Below, in pieces: positions 34,718-44,500 of a stretch of 64,000 bases of DNA. The translations under genes were made by a program, and so were the position numbers. Source of the DNA: Curtobacterium sp. MCBD17_032 (GTDB lineage: Bacteria; Actinomycetota; Actinomycetes; Actinomycetales; Microbacteriaceae); contig NZ_QKTO01000002.1 of the NCBI RefSeq assembly GCF_003234855.1, positions 124,001 to 188,000 of the forward strand, written 5' to 3'. How positions within the stretch are numbered: position 1 is the stretch's first letter; each line of letters starts with the position of its first letter. The notes under the pieces were generated by a model, which was not told the DNA's origin, ran no database searches, and saw only the letters and a program-made list of their open reading frames with translations.

Positions 34718-35395
34718 GTGCTCGTCGACCAGGACTCCCGTCCCAGCCCGGACGGCGCCGCAGCGACACCTCGTCGCCGCGGTCGACCGAACGTCCTCTC
34801 CCGTGACCAGGTCATCGACGCCGCCACCGTCATCGCGAACGAGGACGGCCTGGACCGCCTGTCGTTCCGTGCGCTCGGCGCCGCCCTCGGCGTCGCCCCG
34901 ATGACCGTGCACCGGACGATCGGCGGACTCGACGACCTGCACGCCGAACTCGTCCGCCGGACCGTCGACGAGTTCACCGCCACCTTCGTCTGGCCCGACG
35001 ACTGGCGCGCCGTGGTCCGGGTCTTCGCCACCACCTTCCGCGACCTGCTCATCCGGCACCCGCTCGTCCTCGAGTCGCACAGCAGCCGCGCGCCGCTCGC
35101 ATCGTCGGAGTCGGACGCCGTCGTCGCGACGGTCGTCGGGGCCCTCCGCGCGGCCGGCCTCTCCGACACCGAGGCGATGTACGCGTTCTTCGTCGTCTAC
35201 GACTTCGTCGTCGGACACACCGCCGTGCAGGTCGGGCGCGGTGACGCCGAGGCCGGGCGGCCCGAGCGGCACCGGCTCGTCGGGGAGGTCCTCGGCGAGC
35301 ACTCGTACGAGACGCGCTTCGCGCTCGGGCTCGACGTGCTGATCGGGGGCATCGAGACGCGGGTCGCGGACGCCGGGGGGCGGGCCGCGGGCTGA
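34718..35395 (+). CDS. TetR-family regulator with TetR_C domain
   Basis: 225 aa. N-terminal HTH (about 30-75: DQVIDAATVIANEDG, LSFRALGAALGVAPMTVHRTIG), then a TetR_C ligand domain of the tetracycline-repressor class. GTG start after AGGAGGAAGCCC. Autoregulation through the palindrome just upstream is likely; the neighbouring NagD-like phosphatase (divergent) may also respond. Ligand unknown. Confidence 0.9.
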   Translation: MLVDQDSRPSPDGAAATPRRRGRPNVLSRDQVIDAATVIANEDGLDRLSFRALGAALGVAPMTVHRTIGGLDDLHAELVRRTVDEFTATFVWPDDWRAVVRVFATTFRDLLIRHPLVLESHSSRAPLASSESDAVVATVVGALRAAGLSDTEAMYAFFVVYDFVVGHTAVQVGRGDAEAGRPERHRLVGEVLGEHSYETRFALGLDVLIGGIETRVADAGGRAAG

Positions 35396-35400
35396 GCGCC

Positions 35401-35459
35401 GGACGGGAGGCGCGGTGCACGCGCCGTACGCTGGTCACGTGACCCAGGGCCTCCCGTCC
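35401..35459. repeat. Family A palindrome enclosing the trmH-like promoter and start codon
   Basis: GGACGGGAGGC (35401-35411) lies 6 nt after the tetR stop; its perfect partner GCCTCCCGTCC (35449-35459) is inside the coding sequence of the next gene, encoding part of GLPSG. The 37-nt loop contains the -10 TACGCT and the GTG start. Confidence 0.75.
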
Positions 35460-36113
35460 GGCGACCTGCCGGAGCCGACTCCGGCGCTGCCGCCCACACA
35501 CGAGGCGACGACGCACGGCGTCGGGCCGCACCCACGGCCGTGGCCCGAGGGGCCGCAGTACGACCCGGAACTGCTCGAGCACGGCGACACCCGCAACGTC
35601 GTCGACCGCTTCCGGTACTGGTCGATGGCGGCGATCGTCGCCGACCTGGACACCCGCCGGCACGCGTTCGACGTGGCGATCGAGAACTGGCAGCACGACC
35701 TGAACATCGGGTCCATCGTGCGGAGCGCCAACGCCTTCCTGGCCGGGACCGTGCACATCATCGGCCGACGCCGCTGGAACCGCCGCGGGGCGATGGTCAC
35801 CGACCGGTACCAGCACGTGCGGCACCACGAGGACGTCGCCGCGTTCCTCGCGGCCATGCGGGACGAGGGGCGACCGGTCGTGGCGATCGACAACACCCCG
35901 GGGGCCGAGCGCATCGAGACCGCCGCGATCCCCGAGCGCTGCGTGTTCCTGTTCGGGCAGGAGGGGCCGGGGCTCACGGACGAGGCGGTCGCGGGCGCCG
36001 ACGGGCACCTCGAGATCACGCAGTTCGGGTCGACGCGGAGCATCAACGCCTCAGCGGCTGCCGCGATCGTCATGCACGGGTGGGTCGTGCAGCACGCCGT
36101 GCTGCCGGGCTGA
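35439..36113 (+). CDS. TrmH/SpoU-family RNA 2'-O-methyltransferase
   Basis: 224 aa. SPOUT fold: NIGSIVRSANAF (motif 1), VFLFGQEGPGLTDEAVA (motif 2) and ITQFGSTRSINASAAAAIVMH (motif 3, shown here only in part in the protein ends). The first 50 residues are a Pro-rich lead. Methylates tRNA or rRNA ribose; target not known. GTG start with TACGCT 6 nt before it. Confidence 0.9.
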   Translation: MTQGLPSGDLPEPTPALPPTHEATTHGVGPHPRPWPEGPQYDPELLEHGDTRNVVDRFRYWSMAAIVADLDTRRHAFDVAIENWQHDLNIGSIVRSANAFLAGTVHIIGRRRWNRRGAMVTDRYQHVRHHEDVAAFLAAMRDEGRPVVAIDNTPGAERIETAAIPERCVFLFGQEGPGLTDEAVAGADGHLEITQFGSTRSINASAAAAIVMHGWVVQHAVLPG

Positions 36114-36221
36114 CACGGACCGCGTCTCCGGGGGCGGCGTGCACCGGTCCGCCGGGCGTCCGACGGGCCACGAGCCGCGGTGGCTCGCCGGGGCCGGCGG
36201 GGCGGGTCCCGCGCAGGCGGG

Positions 36222-37280
36222 TCAGCGCGCCGCGGTCGTCCGGCGGGCGACGAGCCGCGGCTCGACCAGGACCTCGGTGGGGGTCAGCCCCGGGTCCGCG
36301 ATGCGTTCGAGCAGCCGCACCCCGGCACCGCGGCCGATGTCGATGCTGCGGTCGTCGATGCTCGTCAGGCCCACGTACCGCGAGGCCGCGATCGGGGTGT
36401 CGTCGTACCCCATCACCGAGATGTCCTCGGGCACGCGCAGCCCTCGTTCGGCGATGGCGGACATCGCGCCCAGGGCGGTCACGTCGTTCGCGGCGAACAC
36501 CGCGGTCACCTCGGGGTGCTCGTCGAGGAGGCGGTGTGTCCCGGCGGACCCGGTCTCCTCGGTGACGTCGGCTGCGAGGACCACGGCCACCCCCGTCACG
36601 TCGGTCGACGCCGCCGCACCGGTCGCCCCGACGACGCCGGCCGACGCCGTCCGTCCAGCCCGTGCGCCCGCAGCGTCGATGGCGGAACGCCAGCCCTCGA
36701 GCCGTGCGTCGCTCGCCGCCGAGTGCCCGCCGACGAAGCCGAGCCGCACGTGCCCGAGTTCGATGAGGTGCTCGGCCGCCATGCGCCCGCCGGCGAGGTC
36801 GTCGTTCGCGACGGTGTCGGCGCGGGCGAGCGCTGCCCGGCCGCCCGCGACGACGACGGGGGTGCTCGCCGGGATCGCGAGGTCGGTGTCGGGCTCCCCG
36901 GCGATGACGAGTCCCTCGACCCGCATGGACAGGAAGCCCTCGACGGGGGAGGCGTCGAGCCCGGTGTTCAGGAAGCGGTCGGCGACGACGAGTCGGTGAC
37001 CCTGGTCCTGCAGCGCCTCGCGGAGGCCGGTCAGCAGGTCGACGAACCACTGGTTCCGGAAGTCGTCGAGCACGACCCCGATCGTCCGGGAGCGGGTGCC
37101 GGCGAGCGACACCGCGGCGGTCGACGGTCGGTAGTCCAGCTCCTGGATCGCCGCGAGGACGGCCGCCCGACGCTGCTCGCTCACGCGCGGGGAGCGCTGC
37201 AACACGAGGGACACGAGCGACTTCGACACCCCCGCACGCGCGGCGACGTCGTAGATCGTCGCGGGCTTGGTGTTCCCCAT
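36222..37280 (-). CDS. LacI-family transcriptional regulator
   Basis: 352 aa. HTH TIYDVAARAGVSKSLVSLVL at the start and hinge, followed by a periplasmic-binding-like sensor domain with VFAANDVTALGAM and SVMGYDDTPIA. Sugar or derivative unknown; no transport or catabolic genes adjoin, so the target may lie elsewhere. ATG 37280 is chosen because GAGG stands 6-7 nt before it; ATG 37286 has none. Confidence 0.9.
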   Translation of the reverse strand: MGNTKPATIYDVAARAGVSKSLVSLVLQRSPRVSEQRRAAVLAAIQELDYRPSTAAVSLAGTRSRTIGVVLDDFRNQWFVDLLTGLREALQDQGHRLVVADRFLNTGLDASPVEGFLSMRVEGLVIAGEPDTDLAIPASTPVVVAGGRAALARADTVANDDLAGGRMAAEHLIELGHVRLGFVGGHSAASDARLEGWRSAIDAAGARAGRTASAGVVGATGAAASTDVTGVAVVLAADVTEETGSAGTHRLLDEHPEVTAVFAANDVTALGAMSAIAERGLRVPEDISVMGYDDTPIAASRYVGLTSIDDRSIDIGRGAGVRLLERIADPGLTPTEVLVEPRLVARRTTAAR

Positions 37281-37302
37281 CGTCATCCTCGACCTCCGGC
37301 TG

Positions 37303-37333
37303 CGCATCCGCCGGATGCGTCTCCCCGATGCTA
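37303..37333 (-). promoter_or_regulatory. LacI-type operator and -10 of the lacI-family gene
   Basis: CGCATCC-GCC-GGATGCG (37303-37319) is a perfect 7-bp-arm palindrome. The -10 TAGCAT (37328-37333, minus) is just upstream, placing the operator over the transcription start. Confidence 0.65.
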
Positions 37334-37373
37334 GCGCTGTCGCGCTCCACGCCCTGCCGGGCGGCGGACGGGG

Positions 37374-37860
37374 CGGGAGGCCCGGGGCGGGCTGGCCGCG
37401 CGCCTCCCGGCCGCCGCCGTGCGCGGCCCCTAGCTGGGCGCAACAGGAACCGGTCCGCACCGCGGGAGTGCGTGGTGCGGAGCGGATCTGGTCGTGCGGG
37501 TCCGGCCCGCGCCGCCTACGGGGCGGCGCACGGCGCGGGAGGCCCGGGGCGGGAGGCCCGGGGCGGTCTGGCCGCGTGCCTCCCGGCCGCCGTCGTGCCC
37601 GACCCCTGGCTTGGCGTAACAGGAACCGGTCCGCACCGCGGGAGTGCGTGGTGCGGAGCGGATCTGGTCGTGCGGGTCCGGCCCGCGCCGCCTACGGGGC
37701 GGCGCACGGGGCGGGAGGCCCGGGGCGGGCTGGCCGCGCGCCTCCCGGCCGCCGCCGCGCCCGACCCCTGGCTGGGCGTAACAGGAACCGGTCCGCACCG
37801 CGGGAGTGCGTGGTGCGGAGCGGATCTGGTCGTGCGGGGCCGGCCTGCGCCGGCCCGCGC
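37374..37860. repeat. Three tandem copies of a 162-176-bp noncoding unit
   Basis: The 605-bp gap 37281-37885 is mostly this array. The block AACAGGAACCGGTCCGC starts at 37442, 37618 and 37780 (spacing 176 and 162; the middle copy has an extra 14-bp CGGGAGGCCCGGGG). Each unit has a family A hairpin (GGGAGGC ... GCCTCCC at 37375/37403, 37537/37578, 37713/37740) and a second hairpin CCGCACC ... GGTGCGG. Units are over 90% alike by eye. No open frame with a start is supported. The array lies after the YhgE gene and before the lacI promoter. Confidence 0.85.
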
Positions 37861-37885
37861 CGGCCCGCGCCGGCCCGCGCCCCGC

Positions 37886-39967
37886 CTACCCGATCAGGCT
37901 CGGCCGCAGGTCGCGCAGCGTCCGCGTCCGCGTCTGCCGCGCCGTGACGAGGTACGACACCAGCAGCGCGCCGAGCAACCAGCAGAGCAGCACGCCCGCG
38001 TCGCTCCACGCCGTGCCGAGCGAGCCGCCGTACATCGTCTGCCGGATCGCGTCGACGGAGTAGGTCATCGGCAGGGCGAAGTGCAGCGCGGCGAGCGGCC
38101 CGGGCAGGGTCTGCCAGGGGAACGTGCCGCCCGCGGTGACGAGCTGGATGAGCATGAGCACCAGGCCGAGGAACTGCCCGACCGAGCCGAGCAGCACGTT
38201 GAGCGTCATGATGATCGCCGCGAAGGTCGCCGACGCCAGGACCATGACGCCGACCGTCCCGCCGGCGTGCACGACGTCGAGGTCGAGGGCGTACCGGACG
38301 ATCAGGAACAGCGCGGCCATCTGCACGACGCCGAGGAGCGCCGGGGTGAGCCAGCCGCCGAACACGACGCGCAGGGGTCGGCGCACGGCGGTGATGGCGC
38401 GCTTCGAGATCGGTTTGAGGATGAGGAACAGTGCGTACATGCCGATCCACGCGGCGAGCGAGATGAAGAACGGTGCGAGGCCGGCTCCGTAGTTCGAGGC
38501 CGCGGCGATGTTGTCGTCGCCGACCGTGACCGGGTCCGAGATGACGGAGGCCTGTGCGTTCCGCGACGACGCGGTCGACGCGGGGATCTCCGTCCGGCCC
38601 TCGTCCAGCTGCGACGCCAGCTCCGACGAGCCGGACTCGAGTGCGTGCACGCCGGTGGCGAGCGACTGCGCACCGTCGTCCGCCGAGGCCGCACCGGTGG
38701 CGAGCTGCGACGCTCCCGAGGACAGCTGCGGGGCGGCGTCGGCCAACCGCTGCGTCCCCGCGGCCACCTGTGCGGCACCGGTCGACAGCGTCGAGGCGCC
38801 GTCCGCGGCGGTGGCGATGCCGGACGACAGCTGCGGGGCGGCGTCGGCCAGTGCTGCCGCGCCGTCGGACACCTGGCGGGCACCGGCGCTGAGCGTGTCG
38901 ATCTGCTGCGTGGTCGCACCGAGCTGCTGCTTCGCGTCCACTCCGGCGCTGTTCGCCCGGTCGACGGCCGAGGTGACGGTGGCGGTCAGGGCCTGCTGCT
39001 GCTCCGGCGTCAGGGTGACGCCCTCGGGCAGGTTCGCGGTGATGTCCTGCAGGACGGCGTCCGCGTCGACGGGCTGGATCGCCTGCACGGTCGTGTTCGC
39101 CTCGTCGACGCGGGCGGCCAGTTCGGCGTTGCCGGCCGCGACCTGCGCGGCACCGTCGGCGAGCTGCCGCGTCTGGTCCGGCAGCGCGGCCGTCTGCTGC
39201 TGCGCCGACCGGAGGCCCGTGGCCAGGGACGCCGCTCCGGTCGCGACCTGCTGCGCGCCCGAGTCGAGCTGCGCCGTCTGCGAGGGCAGTGCAGCCGTGC
39301 TGGACGCCAGGGTCCCGGCGCCGGCAGCCAGTTCCGCGGTGCCGTCCTCGAGCCGGTCCGCCCCGTTCGCGGCTTCGGTTGCACCGGAGGCGAGCTCACC
39401 GGCGCCGTCGACCGCGTCCCCGAGGCTGTCCCGCACGTCCGCGAGCCCGACGAGCAGCGTGGTCGCCGCTTCCTTCCCGACACGCTCGGCGACGGCCGTC
39501 CGCATGGTCTTGCCGGCCTGCTCCGCGATGGTCGAGGCGAGGTAGGAGTTCGTGTCCGCCGTGGTCATGACGAGTTCGGCGCGCTCCGGGTGGTCGGACT
39601 GCGCCGACGCCAGGGACGCCGAGAAGTCGTGCGGGATCGTCACGACGAAGTCGTACGTGCCGTTGCGCACGCCGGACCGGGCGTCGGCGGCGGTGGTCTC
39701 GGTCCAGTCGAAGTCGTGCCCGTCGATCGCCTCCTCCGCCACGTCCTTCCCGTAGTCGACGCGCTCGCCGTCGAGGGTGGCCCCGGCGTCCTGGTCGACG
39801 ATGGCGGCCGGGATCTGGTCGAGTTTGGCGTACGGGTCGCGGTTGGCCCAGAGGTAGGCGCCGCCGTACAGCAGCGGCACGCACATGAGGGCGATGAACG
39901 CCAGGCGGGCGAGCGGGGTGGCGGTCAGGCGCGCGAGTTCGGCGCGGACGAGCGAGGGGATGGTCAC
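37886..39967 (-). CDS. YhgE/Pip-family membrane protein
   Basis: 693 aa. One helix at about 22-40, then an extracellular domain to about residue 475, most of it Ala/Gln/Ser/Gly-rich heptad-like repeats (DGAAQVAAGNAELAARVDEA type), and five to six helices at the end (about 490-690) of ABC-2 permease type. This is the YhgE/Pip phage-infection/ESX-like plan. GTG overlaps the stop of the ATPase-like gene. It probably acts as the permease of an exporter with the degenerate ATPase upstream. Confidence 0.9.
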   Translation of the reverse strand: MTIPSLVRAELARLTATPLARLAFIALMCVPLLYGGAYLWANRDPYAKLDQIPAAIVDQDAGATLDGERVDYGKDVAEEAIDGHDFDWTETTAADARSGVRNGTYDFVVTIPHDFSASLASAQSDHPERAELVMTTADTNSYLASTIAEQAGKTMRTAVAERVGKEAATTLLVGLADVRDSLGDAVDGAGELASGATEAANGADRLEDGTAELAAGAGTLASSTAALPSQTAQLDSGAQQVATGAASLATGLRSAQQQTAALPDQTRQLADGAAQVAAGNAELAARVDEANTTVQAIQPVDADAVLQDITANLPEGVTLTPEQQQALTATVTSAVDRANSAGVDAKQQLGATTQQIDTLSAGARQVSDGAAALADAAPQLSSGIATAADGASTLSTGAAQVAAGTQRLADAAPQLSSGASQLATGAASADDGAQSLATGVHALESGSSELASQLDEGRTEIPASTASSRNAQASVISDPVTVGDDNIAAASNYGAGLAPFFISLAAWIGMYALFLILKPISKRAITAVRRPLRVVFGGWLTPALLGVVQMAALFLIVRYALDLDVVHAGGTVGVMVLASATFAAIIMTLNVLLGSVGQFLGLVLMLIQLVTAGGTFPWQTLPGPLAALHFALPMTYSVDAIRQTMYGGSLGTAWSDAGVLLCWLLGALLVSYLVTARQTRTRTLRDLRPSLIG

Positions 39968-40701
39968 GAGCGGGTCTCCAGGGGAGCGGTTGCGTCGGTG
40001 GTGTCGGAGGTGTCGGCCGGGAGGCCGGTGGGGCTGCTCCCGGACCGGGTCGCGTCCTCGGGACCCTGGGTGGTGTCTGCCGCGTCGCCGTGGTCGGTGA
40101 TGGTGTCGAGCAGGGCGCTCGCCGCCTCGGCTGCGGCCTTCGAGGTGACGAGCACGACGGTCACGCCGCGCCGGGCGATGTCCCGCACGACGGCGAACCA
40201 CTCCGCGGTCGCTCCGCCGTGCCGCTCGGGCGACGTGATCACGAGCCCGGTGACGTCCGGACGCAGGAGCGCCAGCTCGGCGAGCAGTCGGATGCGGACG
40301 TCGGTCGGGACACGCTGCACGTGCGTGTCGGCCCAGGTCGTCATGTCGAGTTCCTCGAGGACGGTCGCGACGTCCGCGCGGGAGGGCCGACGCCCGGCGA
40401 AGGCGAGCTCCTCGTGCACGATGCGCTTGAGGCTCATGACGGGGAAGGGCTCGGCGACGCCCGGGGTGTCGACGAGGGCGAACGCGCGGCGGACGGCCGC
40501 GGGGTCGTCGTGTCCGTCGAGCAGGACCCGTCCGGTGTCCGGCGTCATGCGACCCCCGGCGACGAGGGACGCGAGCACGGGGGCCTGTTCCGTCTCCACC
40601 GCGAGGATGCCCGGGTGCCCGGGGGCGGCGACGGCGGAGACGACGGGCAGCGCGGCTCCGGGGGCGTCCCCGATGCCGACGTGGTCGAGTTCGAGGGTCA
40701 T
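39964..40701 (-). CDS. ABC-ATPase-like protein with degenerate motifs
   Basis: 245 aa. The fold pattern of an ABC nucleotide-binding domain is recognisable (GRMTPDTGRVLLDGHDDPAA after the P-loop strand; VVLVTSKAAAEA at the H-loop), but the Walker A site reads ILAVETEQAPVLAS with no GxGKS/T, Walker B reads LVITSPE without Asp-Glu, and the signature is VPTDVRIRLLAEL instead of LSGGQ. It is therefore unlikely to hydrolyse ATP. A Ser/Thr/Asp-rich tail ends the protein. Overlaps tetR and the YhgE-like gene by 4 bp each. Confidence 0.75.
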   Translation of the reverse strand: MTLELDHVGIGDAPGAALPVVSAVAAPGHPGILAVETEQAPVLASLVAGGRMTPDTGRVLLDGHDDPAAVRRAFALVDTPGVAEPFPVMSLKRIVHEELAFAGRRPSRADVATVLEELDMTTWADTHVQRVPTDVRIRLLAELALLRPDVTGLVITSPERHGGATAEWFAVVRDIARRGVTVVLVTSKAAAEAASALLDTITDHGDAADTTQGPEDATRSGSSPTGLPADTSDTTDATAPLETRS

Positions 40702-41354
40702 GCGGGTTCCTCCACGGAGTTCGGGGTGGCGGGGGTGACCGGCTCGGAGAGCATCGCGGTGCGCCAGTCGATGCCGGCCATGCCGAGTGCGGAGAGGACG
40801 ACCATGCGGCGGCCGTCCTCGTCGCTCGTGCCGGATCGCGTGGCCTCGTCGAGGACGGCGATGCAGGCTCCCTCGACCAGTCGACCGAGGGTGTCGGCGT
40901 CGACGTCGTCGCGCATCGAGCCGTCCGCGATCCCGAGCGCACACGCGGTGCGGACCTGGGCGCGCAGGGGCGCGAAGACCTCGGCGACGGACTCGCCGAA
41001 CGGACTGCGGATCGCGACGCGGGCCATCGAGCGCACGTGCGAGACCTCGGTCCAGAGCGTCACCGCGATCGCCGCGAGCCGGGCCGCGGGCGGGAGCGCC
41101 CCGAGGTCGGACGCGGTCGGCATCGCGGCGGCCACGCGGGTGGCGCCGGTGGTCACGACCTCGCGCACGAGGTCGTCGCGGGACGGGAAGTGTCCGTAGA
41201 CCGCACGCCGGGACAGCCCGGCGGCGGTGGCGATGGTCTCGAGTGCGGCGTCCGGATCACCCTGCAGGACGGTCCTCGCGGCGTCGATCAGGGCGGCGCG
41301 GTTCTCGGCTGCATCGCGCCGTGGCGCGCGGACAGGCGGATCGGGGGTGGTCAC
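40698..41354 (-). CDS. TetR-family repressor of the YhgE-type operon
   Basis: 218 aa. HTH ALIDAARTVLQGDPDAALETIA and GLSRRAVYGHFPSRDDLV, then a helical ligand domain. First gene of the three-gene operon. GTG start; TACGAT lies 6 nt before it, so leaderless. A palindrome between its -35 and -10 supports autoregulation. Confidence 0.88.
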   Translation of the reverse strand: MTTPDPPVRAPRRDAAENRAALIDAARTVLQGDPDAALETIATAAGLSRRAVYGHFPSRDDLVREVVTTGATRVAAAMPTASDLGALPPAARLAAIAVTLWTEVSHVRSMARVAIRSPFGESVAEVFAPLRAQVRTACALGIADGSMRDDVDADTLGRLVEGACIAVLDEATRSGTSDEDGRRMVVLSALGMAGIDWRTAMLSEPVTPATPNSVEEPA

Positions 41355-41360
41355 GAGGCC

Positions 41361-41389
41361 ATCGTAATAACGTGCACACACGTGTGCAA
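41361..41389 (-). promoter_or_regulatory. tetR promoter with operator between -35 and -10
   Basis: On the minus strand: -35 TTGCAC (41384-41389), 17 bp, -10 TACGAT (41361-41366). The palindrome TGCACAC-N2-GTGTGCA (41373-41388) fills the spacer. Confidence 0.8.
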
Positions 41390-41501
41390 GTTGTTCGGAG
41401 GCACCCCCCGGACAGGGCACGTCCCCCGAAGAGCGGACTGCGCCAGCTGTGAACGGCCGCATAACTTCACACCAATTCCCACGGAACACGGATGAACCGG
41501 A

Positions 41502-44500
41502 GTGCGCCCTTTGAACCGTGAAACACCGAACCACGACCCGAACCCCTCCCGCGTCGCACGCGTCCTGACCGCCGGCATCGCCGTCGCCGCCCTGGCGTGC
41601 GGCGGGCTCGCCGTCGGCGGAGCCGCGTCCGCGGCGCCGTCCGGCCTGTCCGCGGCGGACCTCAAGCTCGCGCAGCCGCTGCGCGACGCGAAGCCCGCGA
41701 AGACGATCGCCGCGTTCGTGCGGACGACCGGCCAGGGCGCGCTCGAGGTCGACGCGCAGGCCAAGGGCGGCGACCTCACCAGGTCGAAGGCACCGTCGTC
41801 GGCCGCGAAGCAGCGCGTCGAGGCGATCACCGCGACCACGGACGCCGTCAGTGACGCCGTCCAGCAGGCTGACGATGATGCGACCGAGCTGTACTCGACC
41901 GAGTACACCGTGCCGGGTGTCGCGGTCGTCGCCGACGTCGCAGCCCTGCGGAAGGTGGCCGCCCGCTCGGACGTCGAGAGCGTCATCCCGCTCACGCCGA
42001 AGAAGGTCGTCGAGCCGACGGTCAACGCCGACGCCGGCGCCGCGCCCTCCGGCGTCGACCCGAGCCTCGTGCGACCCGGCGCCGACGGCGTCGCGCCGCA
42101 GAACGCCGCCAGCGACGTCTACACCCGGGCGCTCGACGCCTGGCAGCAGACCGGACGCACCGGCAAGGGTGTGAACGTCGCCGTGCTCGACACCGGGCTC
42201 GACTACACGCAGGCCGACTTCGGCGGACCGGGCACCACGGCCGCGTACGACGCCGCGCTCGCGAGCACCGGAGCACCCGACCCGAGCTGGTTCGACGCAT
42301 CGAAGTTCCTGGGCGGCTACGACTTCGCCGGCCCGACCTACAACGCCGACTCGAGTGACCCGGCGTACGACCCGACCCCGGCTCCGGACGCGAACCCGAT
42401 CGACGGCAAGGGCGGCGACCACGGCACGCACGTGTCCGGCACCGCGGCGGGGTACGGGCTCGACGCCGACAAGCAGACCTTCCGCGGTGACTACACGAAG
42501 CTCACCACGCAGCAGGTGCAGGACATGTGGATCGGCCCGGGTACCGCGCCCGAGGCCGGGCTCTACGCCCTGAAGGTGTTCGGCGACGGGGGCGGGTCCA
42601 CCGACCTGACCGGTGCCGCGCTCGACTGGGTCGGTCAGGCGCTGACCGAGGGCAAGGACATCAACGTCCTCAACCTGTCGCTCGGCTCCGACTACGGCGC
42701 ACCGGACGACCCCGACAACGCGAAGATCGACGCGCTCACCGCCCGCGGTGTCCTGCCCGTCATCGCCTCCGGCAACGCCGACGACTTCACCGACATCGGT
42801 GGTTCGCCGGGCAATGCCGAGGGCGCCCTGACCGTCGCCGCGAGCGCCACCGGTCAGTCGCTGTTCGACGGCGTGCAGGCGACCGCGCCGGCCGACGTCG
42901 CGGGCACGTACCGCTCGCAGTACTCGCAGAACTACCAGGGCGACCTGCCGGTCGAGGGCGACGTCGTCGTCCCGAGCACGAACATCGACGGGTGCGCGGC
43001 GTTCAGCGCGGACGAGGCCGCGACGATCGCGGGAAAGGTCGTCTGGCTGAAGTGGACGGACGGGGCGCTCGAGTGCGGCTCCGGTGTGCGCTTCACCAAC
43101 GTGCAGGCTGCCGGCGGTGTCGGCGTCCTGCTCGCCGGGACCGTGACCAGCTTCGACTCGGGCATCGCGGGGAACGCGACCATCCCGGGTGCCGAGCTGA
43201 CCTCGGACAGTGTGGCGAGCCTCCAGGCCGCCGCGAAGGCCGGGACCCTGCACGTGCGGTTCGCCGAGGAGCTCAAGGGCACCGAACTGGCGACCGACGC
43301 GGCGAGCGTGAACACACTCGCGCCGTTCACCAGCCGTGGCGTGCACGGCTCGTTCGACGACGTCGTCAAGCCGGACGTCGCCGGCCCCGGCGTGAACGTG
43401 ATCTCCGCGGCCAACGGCACCGGTGACGACCGCATGTCGATGAGCGGCACGTCGATGGCCACGCCCCACGTGGCCGGCATCGTCGCGCTGACGTTCGAGT
43501 CCCACCCGTCGTGGACGGCCCCGCAGGTCAAGGCCGCCGTGATGAACACCGCCACCCACGACGTCGAGCAGGGCGACCGCACGGCCACGCTGCTCCGACA
43601 GGGCACCGGCCGTGTGGACGCGCTGCAGGCGGTCACGGCCGGGACCACGGTCCGCAGCATCGAGAACGACCAGCTCGTCACCGCCTCGTTCGGCGTCGTC
43701 GAGGTCAGCGGGAAGACCAGCGAGTCCCGGACCCTGCAGATCCAGAACACCGACGGCCGCCCGCACACGTACGACGTGGCCTACCAGGCCCAGGTGGACC
43801 AGCCGGGCGTCACCCTCGCGCTCAGCACGAAGCGGGTCACCGCTCCGGCGCACGGCACCGCGACCGTCAAGCTGACGTACACGATCGCCGACCCGACGCA
43901 GCTGCGTCGCGTCATCGACCCCACCCAGGAGCCGGTGCAGTCCGGCTACCAGCGTGAGTTCGTCGCGGCCGAGTCCGGGGTCGTGTCCTTCGCGCCGACC
44001 GACCGGAAGCTCAACCCGCTCCGCCTCGGTGCCTACGTGGCCCCGAAGCCGGTCAGCGCCGTGCACGGTTCCGACGTGACCTTCGCTGCCGGGGAGACCA
44101 CGGCCGACCTCGCCCTCACCGGGCGCACGGTCGACCAGGGTGACGCGACGACGGGGTACCACGCGGCGGTCGCACCGTTCGTGCTCGGTGGGACGGACGG
44201 CCAGGAGCCGGTCCCGGCGGGTTCGGCCGAGCAGTCGCTGCGAGCAGCCGACGTCCGTGCCTTCGGCGCGAACTACGACGCGGCCTCGGGCACGCTGGCG
44301 TTCGGCGTGCAGACGGCCGGCCCCGACGCGAACCCCGGTGCCGTGACGAACGTCGAGGTGCTCATCGACACCGACCGTGACGGCGAGCCGGACTACCTGG
44401 TGTACGACGCGAAGTCGGCCACGGTCGACGCCACGTTCGCCACCACGGTGGACCTGGCGACCGGCAAGACCGTCGACTCGCAGCCGCTCAACGGCGGCAC

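Noticed and set aside
36114-36221. Possible partial duplicate of the lacI-family 3' end
   Set aside because: A GACGGGCCACGAGCCGCGG string resembles the gene end nearby, but similarity is short and broken.
37430-37798. Open frames inside the three-copy repeat
   Set aside because: They encode repeated GREARG-type peptides only because the DNA repeats; no start context or family.
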